Source: Distichodus sexfasciatus
Taxonomy: Eukaryota > Chordata > Actinopteri > Characiformes > Distichodontidae
Direction: 5' to 3'
Assembly: GCA_032718565.1 (NCBI GenBank)
Contig: JAVGVS010000008.1
Location: forward strand, 496,001 to 560,000
Length of the DNA stretch: 64,000 bases
A model generated the notes under the pieces. The model was not told the origin of the DNA. It saw only the letters and a program-made list of their open reading frames with translations, and did not search any database. Positions 34,496 to 48,000 of the stretch are shown piece after piece. How positions within the stretch are numbered: position 1 is the stretch's first letter; every line of letters starts with the position of its first letter. Both the position numbers and the translations under genes were made by a program.

Positions 34496-37326
34496 ATGAC
34501 GGAAGGCGACTTGTGTGTTTCGTGCAGAACTAAACTGACCGCGAGCGCGGCACCACGATTGCTGCCATGTCTCCACTCCTTATGCAAAACGTGTTTTACT
34601 GAAAAAAGGGATAATGGAGTCGCCAAAGGTAGGCTCACACGTCATATACCGGGCTAATTTACTGGCTAACTAACTAAACGGGCGAATATACTTAGTTCAT
34701 GCAAGATACCAGACTGCACTTTATACCATGTACCATGTACCACGACAGCGGTTCTAGTCCGTGTTGGGCAAGTTAAGTTCCACATACAATACACTATAGG
34801 TTACTAGTTACTGTTCTTTCAAAGTAATTCGTTAAATTAGAACATTACTGTCTCTGAATTGTAATGCTTTACGCGACTCCTGCATTACTTTTGAGTAACC
34901 GTGCCATTCTAAATGTAGTTTATTGCATCTCGATCTACATCCATTAGAGATGCGATCTAGTGTAGCATAGTAACTATATTTAAAGTTTGTAGGAAATGTT
35001 ACTCGTTGTACCAGCACTAAATTTTGGACTAAATGTGTGTTGTAACGCTTTTCTGACATATGTTGCGAGAATAATATTACTGAAAGTGTATTAGTACAGT
35101 TGGGGTAGTTGGTAGTGTAACGGTTTGGCGTTCGCCCTGTGGTCGGAAGGTTGCCAGTTGGTTCCCAGTCCGATAAAGGTACCACTGAGGTCTTCTTGAC
35201 CAAGGCACAGTCCCCAAGCACTGTCAAACGCAGAGGTCACATTTCGTTGTGTGATGTGCTGTTGTGTGTTCACATTGACAGATTATCATTTAATTAGTTT
35301 CATTAGTAATGCCATACATTACAGTAATTGTGTAACATTTTAACCTGTTACTCTTAATTCTGATAACAGTGGGCCTCTTAATAGGAAAGGAAACTTGCTC
35401 TGGATCATCACTCTGCATGTTCACCCTAGAACACCACTCCACCGAGTCCTCATCACTATTTTTTTCTGATAAAACAAAGCCCTGGAAAGACAGTTTTGTT
35501 TATTGCTTTTTTTTTCTCCTCCTGCTCCACCAGAATGTCCAGTGTGTGGTCAAAACTACAACCTGTCAGAGGTTGCAGATAGCTTCGTTTTTGTGGACCC
35601 TGTTCCGAAAGTAAGTTCTCGGTTCTTTGTAGTGCTAAAAATAATATTCATTTTTTCACAGGAAGATACATGTGGCACAGATGTTGTAGTAGACAACAAT
35701 GTCTTTTTTTACAATTAAAGTATATTAACATTATTATTACTACAACAGCAAAATTATGGATGATTGCCTGCATTTTCACACATAGAGAAAACGTTGGTTT
35801 ATACAGTATTGACCTCTACAAGTAGAAAAGTCTGGCAGCCTGAATTGTTAAATAATAATACATCAGTTAATTCGCTTTTTAAATTAATCTGTGAAAATAC
35901 ACTAACTTGAATGCAGATATATTTTAAATGAAGGCTAAAAATAAATAAGTAAATGCTTAAAAAAAAACAAAAAAAACCCCAGAATTTTCTGAAATGAATG
36001 AGCAATTGAACTGTGAACCGGTTTGTTCCATTTTATGACAACTGACAGTACTCATAGACCTCTAACTGTAGAATATAGGTTTAAAAAAATGCCGGAGGTC
36101 CCCTTTAAGGGGCTATAGATTGTTCACTATTTTCTGTTGTAGGAAATATACTAGCCCATGCAATGTTACAATATGAAAGGTGTGTACAGACCTGTGCCTG
36201 CATTTCCTTGTTTAATTGTGTGTTTATGTGTGTGCAGTGCGGAGGATGTCAGGAGACGGTACTCAGTGGCTGGTGTGAGCAGTGTGAGGAGGCTCTGTGT
36301 TCAGACTGTGTGCTCGCCCACCACAGAGTCAAAGTAACACGCAACCATACGATCAAACCTCAGGAACATGCGGCAGGTCAGTGATGACTCAGTAGTAGTA
36401 AAGAAACTGTATAAAACAGACCACATACCTCTGTTGATTTACCATGCGTTGGTGAAAGTCCAAAAGAGTCGATTGTCGAACTCATCTTCTGTAAATGGGA
36501 ATAGAAACAAGTTCGACAATCGACTCTTTTGGACTTTCACGAACACAGCAGAAATCAACAAAGGTATGTATCTTATAAACTGCCTAGCCAGACTCGCTTC
36601 TACCACAATATCTCCGCCAAGGTAGCACCGATTTGTTTCATATTTTGACAACTGACAGTACTCAAAGACCTCTAACAGTAGAAGGTAGGTTTCAAAAATG
36701 CCGAAGTTCCCCAGAGTTAGTGACTAGATCATTATTATTTTTTCTGAATGCTTGTTTAAACTGCAAGCATAGCCTAGGCCAGATAAGCCCACTCTTCCCT
36801 ACAAGGTCTAGTCCATTCCAGTGAAGTTCAGACCTTTGCCTCAGAAATTCCCCTTCCTCTTGTCACATGAGTTTCCTAGTTCTTGAAGACACATATCCTT
36901 GTTATGTGTGGTTGTTAAATAATCCTTACCAAAGTTATATGCATGATATGACGAAATATATCAAATGATGAAATTAAAATGTCTATCGTTTCATATTATA
37001 CTCTTGTTTATTTAGTGGTGTCTCAAAATACTCTGTGTAAGGCAATATTTTTTCATGGTTTGGATGAGGGTTTGCAGAAGTCATCACGGCACCACATAGA
37101 TTCAGGCACAGAGAATACTATGCTGTTATGATTGGCCTTAATTCTAAGCGTGCAGTGGAATTTTCACAAGCAAAGGTGCCACAATTTGCCTTAAAGGCAC
37201 CTTTCTAGAGCGCTGGTATAAGCACTGGTGTGTTTTTTTAGAGCCTAATTTACAGAAAATGTACTACATTGTGAGATATACTGTATATGTATATATGTGT
37301 GTGTGTGTATGTGTGTATGTGTGTAT

Positions 37327-37387
<61 letters not shown>

Positions 37388-38956
37388 CAGTGGGGGAAAT
37401 AATTATTTGATCCCCTGTTCATTTTATAAGTTTGCTCACTTACAGAGAATTGAAAAGTCTCTTCTTTTTATGGTAGGTTTATTTTAATGAAGAGAGACAG
37501 AATATCAACCAAAAATCCAGAAAAAACACATTACATAAAAGTTATACATTGATTTGCATTTTATTGAGAGAAATAAATATTTGATCCCCAAGCAAAACAC
37601 AACATAGTACATGGTGGAGAAACCCTTGTTGGCAAGCACAGCAGTAAGACATTTCTTGTAGTTGGTCACCAGGTTTGCACACATCTCAGGAGGGATTTTG
37701 GCCCACTCCTCTTTATAGAAAGTCCTGTATGTTTCTTGTCTGCGGCTTGGCAACTCGAAGCTTCAGCTCCCTTCACAGATTTTCAATAGGATTAAGGTCT
37801 GGACACTGGCTAGGCCATTCCATAACCTTAATGTTCCTCTTCTTTAGCAACTCCTTTGTTGCCTTGGCTGTATGTTTTGGGTCACTGTCATGCTGGAAGA
37901 CCCATCCACGACCCATCTTCAGTGTTCTGACTGAGGTAAGGAGGTTCTCGTCCAATATTTTACGGTACATGGCCCCATCCATTGGCCCCTCAATGCGGTG
38001 TAGTCGTCTTGTACGTTTAGCTGAAAAATAGCCCCAAAGCATAATGTTTTAACCTCCGTGCTTGACTGTTGGGATGGTGTGCTTTGGGTCATACTCAGTA
38101 TTTCTCTTCCTCCAAACATGGTGGTTGGGGTTGATTCCAAAGAACTCGATTTTGGTCTCATCTGGCCACGGCACTTTCTCCCATGCCTTCTCTGAATCAT
38201 CTAGATGTTTACTGGCAAACTTAAGATGGGTCTATACAAGTGCCTTCTCGAGCACGGGGACCTTGCCGGCACTGCAAGACTTCAATCTATTACACCATAG
38301 TGTGTTACCAGTGATGTTCTTGGTGACTGTGGTCCCAGCTGCCTTCAGATCACTAACAAGCTCCTCCCGAGTAGTTGTGGGCTGATCCCTCACCTTTCTC
38401 ATGATCCTCCTCACCCCATGAGACAAGATCTTGCATGGAGCTCCAGATCGAGGGCAACTGATAGTCATTTTATGTTCCTTCCATTTCTGAAAAATCGCAC
38501 CAACAGTTGTCACATTCTCACCAAGCCTCTTGCTGATTGTCTTGTAGCCCATTCCAGCCTTGTCCAGGTCTACAAACCGGTCCCTGACGTCCTTTGAGAG
38601 CTCTTTAGTCTTGCCCATGATGATGGAGAGGTTGTAATGGAAGAAACTGATTCTGTGGACAGGTGTGCTTTATAGTCATCACAAGATCTGTAATTTATTT
38701 ATTGCAATCTGTGTGCCACACCCAACCTGTGGGAGCCAGAATTCAGGCTGGGTTGTAGGGGATCAAATACTTATTTGTCTCAGTAAAATGGAAATCAGTG
38801 TATAACTTTTAGGTAGTGTTGTTTCTGGATTTTTGGTTGATATTCTGTCTCTCTTCATTAAAATAAATCTACCATAAAAACGAGAGACTTTTCATTTCTT
38901 TGTAAGTGGGAAACTTACAAAATCAGTAGGGGATCAAATAATTATTTCCCCCACTG

Positions 38957-39010
<54 letters not shown>

Positions 39011-42000
39011 ATGTATAGTTATGGGGATATGAAATGACACAGCAGGATATGAGTTTTTGCTCATATTTCACAGCCTTAATGACATAATACAGGTGTTTTA
39101 GGAAAGTCATGTTCTTGGTACTTCTCTATCACATTTGTTTGGCCTCCTTAGGTTTGGCTGCCAGCCTGCATTGTACTTTGCACAAGCAGGAGAGACTCAA
39201 GTTCTTCTGTCTTACCTGTGATGAACTCACCTGTAGAGACTGTCAACTAATTAACCACAGAGGACACAGGTAGTTTTTAAGCTGGTCACATCTTTTTAGG
39301 ATTTGTCCAGTAACACAAATTACATTAACCCCTTAATGCTACAGCTTCTTTGCTGCTTGGTATAAAAGGAACTCCCACCAGGTTTCCACTGACTAATGTG
39401 TAATTGAAGAAGTCATAATTCACTCCCATTTGAAGAAATGATAGCTCACACTCAAAGAAAATCCAAAAAGAAGGATGTTTAACACTAAATGACTAAACAG
39501 TTCTTTTCACCTTTTAATTATTTTAATTATTTGTATTTTCTGTGCAGATACACTACCCTAGAGAATCTACAGAGACCTGCAAGGAACATGCATTAAAAAA
39601 TCAAATAGTTGTAAAAATATCAAGATTCACTTTTGCATGATCTCTTATAGTACTTAGTTTAACTCGGTATGATTATGGGTCAGTTTGGCAACACAGTCAG
39701 TTTATAACCACGGTATATTCCCCTCAAGCATTTTACCCCCTCTGTGTGCTCTCAGGGGCTACAAAAGAGTTACCCCAGTCATTCTAGAATTTTTATCTCT
39801 TTTCAACTCCAGCTACTCGTCATTTGGTTAAAAATGCGTTTCAGAATAGAAAGCAATGTAATTTTTTTGCATCCTACTGTTAAGTCTTCGTCTTTTGGAT
39901 CAGATTACTGCATAAACTTGCATGTCTTGCATGTACCAGATTTCTGTTGCTGGAGGAAACGGTGGTTTCTGAGAGAGCGCGTCTCCTCACGCTCGTAGAC
40001 AGCATCAGAGAGCAGAGAGAGCGTGTGAAAGACAGCCTTCTCAGTCTGAATGGAAGGTAAATCCTAAGCACTGTACATGCAATTTACAGAGATTCTAGAA
40101 AAGATATCAAAAGAAGTAGTTTGCTTATCAAAAATGAGAAGTCAATGCTTCAGTGTGAGAATATATGTAAATATAGTTTGATACTGATTGATAAAAACTT
40201 CTCTATATGAGCCATCTTTATTTATTTCCTGTGAAATAATAACATGGATGGTCAGTATATACTGCAGCATTTAAAAAAATCAGATAACCATCAAGGTCAA
40301 TATATAAAAACAATACTGTGATAACATTTTGACCATTTCGGTCATCTCTAATTATAATACACTTTCACAAATGTACAATACTGAACTCAACATCTGGCTC
40401 AATTTACCACAAATATAATGATCGACAAGAGATTTGTTTCTTTAGCACTCATAAATTAAGCAAACTGCCTTTAATATGTAGTTGAATGTACCAAGATTAA
40501 GAAACCCTTATAAAATGTTTGAGCATCAGCTTATGTAGGTAAGGTGAAAGTAATCCCTTTTCCTGGAATATGAAATGAGAAGACTACTTCCAGTGGGTGT
40601 ATCTGAGACATTTATCATCTATCTTGACATATGATATAATTAAAGTGCTATGCATTTGTTTTTGTGTTGTAGATTACAAGGAAGTAAGGCACTGAAGGAT
40701 GGAGCAAAGAAAAAGCTGGCTAGTTTTGTGCACTCCGTGTACCTGATGTTACTGGCTAGAGGCCAAAGGCTGTATAAAGAAGTAGAGGTAAAGGCACACT
40801 TCTTATTTGGGATGTTTTTCCACACATTCTTCACTCTTAGTCTTAATTTAAGCTTGCATTGTACAACCCCAAATCAGAAAACAGTTGGGACGGTATGTTA
40901 AATTAAAATCAAACTGAAAACAGTACTTTGTTAAATTATCTTTGACCTGTATTACATTGAAAACAATACATTATTTAATGCGTTCCTCATGAGTTTTATT
41001 GTTTTTTCAAAATAAACACGTATCGCTTCAAAATGTGCCACACATTCTCTATTGGAGACAGGTCTGGACTGCAGGCAGGCCAGTCAAGTACCCGTACCCT
41101 CTTCCTCCGCAGCCAGGACTTTGTAATGTGTGCAGAATGTGGTTTTGCATTGTCTTGTTGAAGGCAGCATATTGTGCTCCAAAATCTCTATGTACTTTTC
41201 AGCATTAATGGTGCCATCACAGAAGTGCAAGTTACCTTTGCCAAGGGCACTGACACAACCCTATACCATGACAGACCATGGCTTTTGGACTTGTTGCTGG
41301 TAACAGTCTGGATGAGCCTTTTCTTCTTTGGTCCGGAGCACACGGCGTCTATTTCTCCCAAAAAATATCTGAAATACTGATTCATCTGACCACAGTACAC
41401 GTTTCCACTGTGTGATGGTCCATCCCAGATGCCTCCGAGCCCAGAGAAGTCGACGGCGCTTCGCTTACTGACACTGTTAACATAGGGCTTCCTTTTGGCA
41501 CAGTACAGTTTTAACTGGCATTTGTAGATGTAACTACATATTGTGGTACTTGAAAAGGTTTGCCAAAGTAGTCCTGAGCCCATGTGGTGATATCGCTTAT
41601 AGATGAATGACGATTCTTGATGCAGTGCCACCTGAGGGATCGGAGATCACGGTTGTTCAGCTTAGGCTTGTGTCCTTGTCCTTTACGCACTGACTTTCCT
41701 CCAGATTCCTTGAATCTTTTAATTATGTTATGCACTGTTGAAGGTGAAATATCCAAATCTCTTCTTATCTTTCTTTGAGGAACATTGTTTTTAAACATTT
41801 CAATAATTTTCTCACGTATTTGTTGGCAAACTGGCGATCCTCGGTCCATCTTTGCTCCTAAAGGACTAGACATTTCTTGGATGCTGCTTTTGTACCAAAT
41901 CATAATTACAATCACCTGTTGACATCACCTGTTTCAAATAACATCATTATTTAACCAATTTACCTCATTACTAGCCCTAAATTGCTTCTGTCGCAACCTT

Positions 42001-45000
42001 TTTTTGGAATGTGTTGCAGGTCTGAATGACAGGAAAGAATGTATATTTACAAATGAAATGAAGTTGACCAGACAAAACATGAAATATTTTGTGTTCATAT
42101 TGTCTGCAATGAAATACAAGTCAAAGTAAATTTAGAAATCACTACTTTCTTTTTTTATTTGTGTTTTCCATACTGTCCCAACTTTTTCTGATTTGGGTTT
42201 GTATATTTGCTTTAAATAATTTAACAACTTGTCTTGATGTGATTGTTTTCAATCTAAATGATTGGCTTTTGTTATTGACAACTATATTCAGGCAAAAGCA
42301 CTTTGAGTATCTTTTTCATTTTGTTGCAGATAAACAAATTATTTCTGCATTTGTTTTTGCCCAAAGGCCCTGTATGATGAGGAAGTGAAGAATCTGATGG
42401 AACAGAGGAACACTCTGGAAAACCTTGAGAACAGACAAGGATATGTCATTACCTTCATTCAAAAGATTCTGAGCACAGAAGGCTATGGCATCCTACTGCA
42501 CAAAAAGCTAGTAAGTACACAGTTCAGCTGACTCTAACTGGTGGTCTCACTCCAGCTCATGATTTCAAATTTAGGCTGAATAAAAACTGAATACTATTGT
42601 TACTGTAATACACATAGTTTTCTTTGAAACAATCTTTGTTAACAATCTGTCTTTGTCTCCTTTTTAGATTGATAAATGTGTAAACAAACTTCTGTCACAG
42701 AAGACACAACAAACTGAAACTATGATTCTGCCATTTCTCCATATCAACAAAGACTTCTGCTATCTTGTTAAAAGCTATGGTAATCAAGTCACCTATTTTT
42801 TATTGTCTTTCATATGATGACGTTAAATGGATAATTATATGTTGTGTTGCAGGTTAAAGTTCATGACCAAATGGTGCTCATCATTTTTTATTAACTTACT
42901 AACATTTTTAACGTTTTTCCCTCATTCTTTGGCAGGTTCAATTAAAGTGAGCAGAGTTCCTTTGACTGGTTCAGAAAAAAACAATTGTAGCAGTATGCCT
43001 AAAGATGCAGCCAAAGAAGAAAACAGTGGCCACTCCGGTTTAAACGCTAAATCTGCCTCAACACCGTCTGTGCCTGTTGCTGCAGCCTCTCAGCCACTAG
43101 GTGGCGCTGCGTTCAGAATAGTCGCTGGTCCTTCTCAGTGTGGGACATCAGATTCAACCTCATCAGAAGCATCGCAACCCACCACAATGCCAGCAAATTC
43201 TGTCTTGGCTCTGCTGAATATGTGTAATAGACATCATTGTATAGCTCCTAGCACGAGCCGTACTAATTCCTTCTCAACTCCTGCTTGCAATTCTCATCAG
43301 AGTAATGCTGCTGAGGTGAGCCAAGCCGGAGTCAAGCCGCATGCCTCAGCTAGGTCTTCTCATACTAACCAGGTGCAGTCTGGCCAGACGGCTTTCGCAG
43401 ACACTCTTCAGCGTGTCCCTCCAGTTCCCCCTAAGGTGCAGATTGCAGATTTGCCGTATACTCAAACTTCTGTCAATACATCTACTCCAGTACTCTCCAT
43501 CCTCCTCAACATGGTCCAAAACGTCTCCTGCTCTAATGCGATTTCTGTTCCTGCCAAGAGTCAATCTAATGCCACCTGCTCGCCCACCTTGAGGGACAGT
43601 AGCACATCACAGCAGCCTGTGCAAACAGGGTTTTTCTCTACAGTACCTGTGGCTTCCAAACATCTTCCTCCCCATGGTGAAAATAAAGCAGAAGCTTGTT
43701 TCACGTCCAGCAGTCATGAACTTCCTGCCACTCAAATGCACTGCACCACCAATATCCAAGTCCAAAGTCAAGACGTCACTAGACCTACCCGAAATCTACA
43801 GTCAGCACTCCCGGTGAAGGCGCCGGCAGATTCTTTGGGTGAGGGCAACATCAGCCAGCTTGACATGGTTTCTCCCTCGGTTGAGGACCAGGATGGCAAC
43901 ATGCCCACCTCTACAGTGCCAGAGACAGACACCAGTGAAATGCCAGTGGAGCCGAAACCGCATTTGCCCAATTCCACTACGCCTGGTCCTGTTTCCTCCG
44001 TTTCAGTAGAGAACCACTCTCCTAATCACAGCTTTATCTCCTCACCTAAATCACTGCAGAAAGATGCACCGATTCCATCCTCCGGTGAAAGCGCCTCTGC
44101 TTCCAAGCACTGGACCACCAACTTACCAACGTCATTCCGGCAGGTTTTAGATATGATCGATGATCGTGCCAAAACGGGAGATGTTGTCCCTACTGAGGAT
44201 ACTAGTTTTATCTCCAGTGTGAACGTAAGGCATTACAAAGAAAAATGAGTATCATTTGTCATTTGAGTCGATTATTGCTTTTTTAAATTGTGCTTGTAGA
44301 ATGGTCTTGTGCACATATGCTTACCTTTTGTGTATACCTAGGAGGAAGATGAGGAGGCTACTGATATTAGCGATTCTGAACCCATGGAAATGGCAGAAGA
44401 AGCCATGCAATTTGACAGTGAGTAACTTTTTTTGTGAATTGTACATCAAATCAAATTGTCTACCAGCTATCGCCTTCTTTTAATGCTACAAGTGAGTGTC
44501 TCCATTAATGAGAGCTGTGCTGTCACTTTTTTTGTGGACAGCCCATTTCTGGTGTGGGAACCCCTTGTGATGAAGAGGGAGAGGAGGTTGTTTGACTTGA
44601 GCAGCATTTATCTGCAACCTTCTTTTCTCCTCTTTTGTTCATTTTTTAAAATCCCTTATCCAGTTTTTTCTTGCTATTAGCATTAATTCACCAGTTCATG
44701 GTTTAATAGCTAGGTCATCTATAGTCAGCAGGCAAAGCTACAAATAGCCTTCATAATTTTCTGCTACCAGATTGCAGTTTTTGACCACAGAAAACACAAC
44801 CATTGATAATGCTGTCTTCCTTCCACACTTAAACCAGTGCAGCAACTTGTACTCAGCCGATAACCTTGTAAATGTTCCTGCTATGTTCAGAATAGTTCAG
44901 ATAATATCAGGACATCTGGGGTCCTGTGGTCAGAACTTGAACGATGGTGAAGGTAGAGGGTGATTTGCAGAATTGTACAGTTCATGGCGATTGTTGTTAC

Positions 45001-48000
45001 AGTCTCTAATTTATTTAGTGGACAGTAAGTAAACGAATGGCAAACTAACGTGTAGATAATTTGTGCCACTGATTCTAATCTGAGTAAACTGCACAGTTTT
45101 CATTCCTCTGTAAAAGTTGTTCTTTGGTCTTCTTTTTTTGTAGACGCTCCCGAATCGACAAGCAATGTCAAGAGGTATGAGTTGCATATGTTCCACAAAA
45201 AGTAGAAGACTTAGGGCCTGTGTCCACTAAATGCTGTTTTTGCAATGAGAGTGGTCAAATCCTCACTTTCAGAGAGCTTTCTCTGTACTTCTCTCAGCGC
45301 TTGTTGTTGCTAAGTTACGAAAAGCGTCATTGGGCACTTCCATATTCGTTCCTTTTTCATGTAAACATTGTAATCTGTTACTTTGAGATCAGTAGTTTGG
45401 CATCTTTACAATGGAGAGAAATCACATTTTGGCATTAGTGGCAGCGTTTGAAATAGATGTTCACGTCGTCGAGACGTAGAGATTGGGTGCATAAGATAAA
45501 CTGTGCAAGAAAACAGCTGGGAGAGTACCACAGATTGTCCCGCCCCTTCCTCGATTTTGATTGGCTAGGAAGAGAGAAGTGATGTTCATGATTGCAGCGC
45601 TGTTTTAAAAGTTCAACAGATTTCATCTTGAAGCACTCTGAGCGATGCAGTAAAGAAACAGCATTTCCACCAGTGTTTTTTTTTTCTTCTGCTGATGGTG
45701 TTTAGCGCTTTCAACGCTGAAGCTCATTAGACACAGGCATTTAAGCACTGTAACAGTGTGTATGCATATTTGATTTTCACCCTCTTTCACTCTCTTGATC
45801 TCCTATTTCAGATTTTTGCGTGTATCCCTGGTAGAGTTGCCCATCTCTCTTCCTCCCTCAGGATCTTCTCTGCCTCAGTTTCACATTATTCCTAGTGACC
45901 AAACAGGTGAAATACTGCTTCAGGAGATCCAAGAGGGCAAGGTAAATATGTGATTTAAGTGAGTGAATATTTTGCACGTGCATTTTAAGCTCAACAAAAG
46001 TTCAGAAGTCCTCATTTTCCATTACAAAGTCTTTTGGATGAGAGGTGAAGCGTCTTCAAGAATATCAAAGAAGTCCAGTTGCCTTTGGTCTAAACTCTCC
46101 AGACTACCATGTTGAGGACTGAGAACATACACAGTCATTGTGAATGTTGCTCTGGCCTTTGGTTAAAAGTTTAGCCTGTGTTCTGTTGAAATGCCTTTGT
46201 TTTAGGAAACCCAGAAAATTCTGAGGATTCCTGCGCTGCCGACAACTGCATCACCAACACAGTCCAGTCCCGACTCTCAACTACCAGCTGAGGTGCTGGA
46301 CTGCAACGTCTGTCTGTCTGCTGGGGCCTCACTGCTGTGTACAGAATGTGGCAGAAGCTTTCATACCAACTGCCATGTGCCACCCATCTTGAGACCAACG
46401 TAAGACTGAGGTTCTTTTCCAACTTTTAGAGCTTTAATGTAGTGTGGCTCGGTAAAACAATCTTGATCTTTTTCAAGAAAGTAACTTTTTGATGATGTTG
46501 ATATGCTTATACTTAATGTTCAATAAAATTATTTAATGGATTCCAGTAGGTGTAACAAAACAATAGCCAAGCAATGCTGCACTTATGACCCCTCCCCATG
46601 TAGAAGTGCTGTCTAGTTTCAGCACTTTTGTTCTACATAAAATGTGCTCATTTCAAGACTGTGTCAGCATTTACATATCAAACTATGACAAATTTGAGTA
46701 GTGCAGGATGTCCTGAACACAACATCATAAAGCATGTATGGCTAATATCTGCATACACACTAGAATAAGCCAAAAAAACAAAGGTATAGAAAAAGATTCC
46801 CAGTTCTCTTAGGGCTGTAAGGGTTCATTTTGATTTTTTAAAAAGTGTCTAATTCTTCATAGGTTAATAATAATCTAAGAATGTTTTTCTAGTTGACTGT
46901 GACTGCGTGTGTGTTCTACAGTGAAGTGTGGGTGTGTTCCCTGTGCCATAATGTGTTGGACAACTTTGACCCATTCAGCTGTGACAGGCTAAAGGAACCC
47001 TACCTCAGTCTGCAGGATCAGAGGGTGAGTTACACACCTCAGCATTATGTATGTATCCAAACAACATAGACACACACTCATACCCACCCTACACACTTCT
47101 CAACACACAGACTATTTTCTGTAGTGCGCATACGCTTCGATTTGTCTTAATGTGTCCAGAATATTTTGTGAGCGTTATATCTGATTGCTTTTGTTTTTCA
47201 GAAGTGTGAGCAGACCCTTCTCACTTTGATGTGTGAGGAACACAGCTACTTTCTCTATCGGGCTGCCAAGGTATATCATCACTTAATTTGCAGCGTTTTG
47301 TGGTTTGCACTGTTCAGCAAAGTTGTGTAATGTACATAGTTTGAATTACAGGGGAGTGCAGCCTTACAGAAAAGCTGAGTCTGAGCTCTAAAACAAATTG
47401 TCCACTTTTGTGTTGTAGATTAGATTTAATTTCATGTACAGTAAGGTTTCTGATACATATCGATTCAATGATCAACATGCCCCTAGCACTGATCCAAAAC
47501 GTAACATCACTTTATACTGAACAGAAGAGGTATGTTTAAATGTTCATTACGTTCCATTCATTCATTCATTCATTAATTTTCCGAACCGCTTTATCCCAAC
47601 TGGGGTCGCGGGGAGACCGGAGCCTATCCTGGGAACCTACGGGCGCAAGGCGGGTACCAATCCTGGGCAGACGCCAACACACTGCAGCATTATGTTCCAT
47701 TTAAAATAATTCTGTATCCATGCCTTGGCCTCCATGCGTGGTGGCGCTGCACTCAAGTTGTTAATTAAGGAAACAGACAGTGGTTTTATTCAGTATTTCA
47801 GGGCAGATTATGGACAGTCACACTGTCAAAATGGAGCCTGGCACTGATGGACACTTTCATGCATTGTGTAGTGCATACTGCAAAAAATGGCTCCCCTGAA
47901 AGACTCTGTTTGGTGCTGGGGCTGGTGCTGAAGTGAAAACCAGTGAGAACTGGCCCACTTTTCCACTGACTTAAGCGCCCAGTCCAAGCCGGGTGATGAC

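Noticed and set aside
34282..34638. Minus-strand ORF of 118 codons over the TRIM first exon
   Set aside because: It is the antisense shadow of the RING exon and its CpG-rich 5' region, and no homology is seen.
37287..37487. ORF encoding alternating Cys-Val
   Set aside because: Pure translation of a GT microsatellite.
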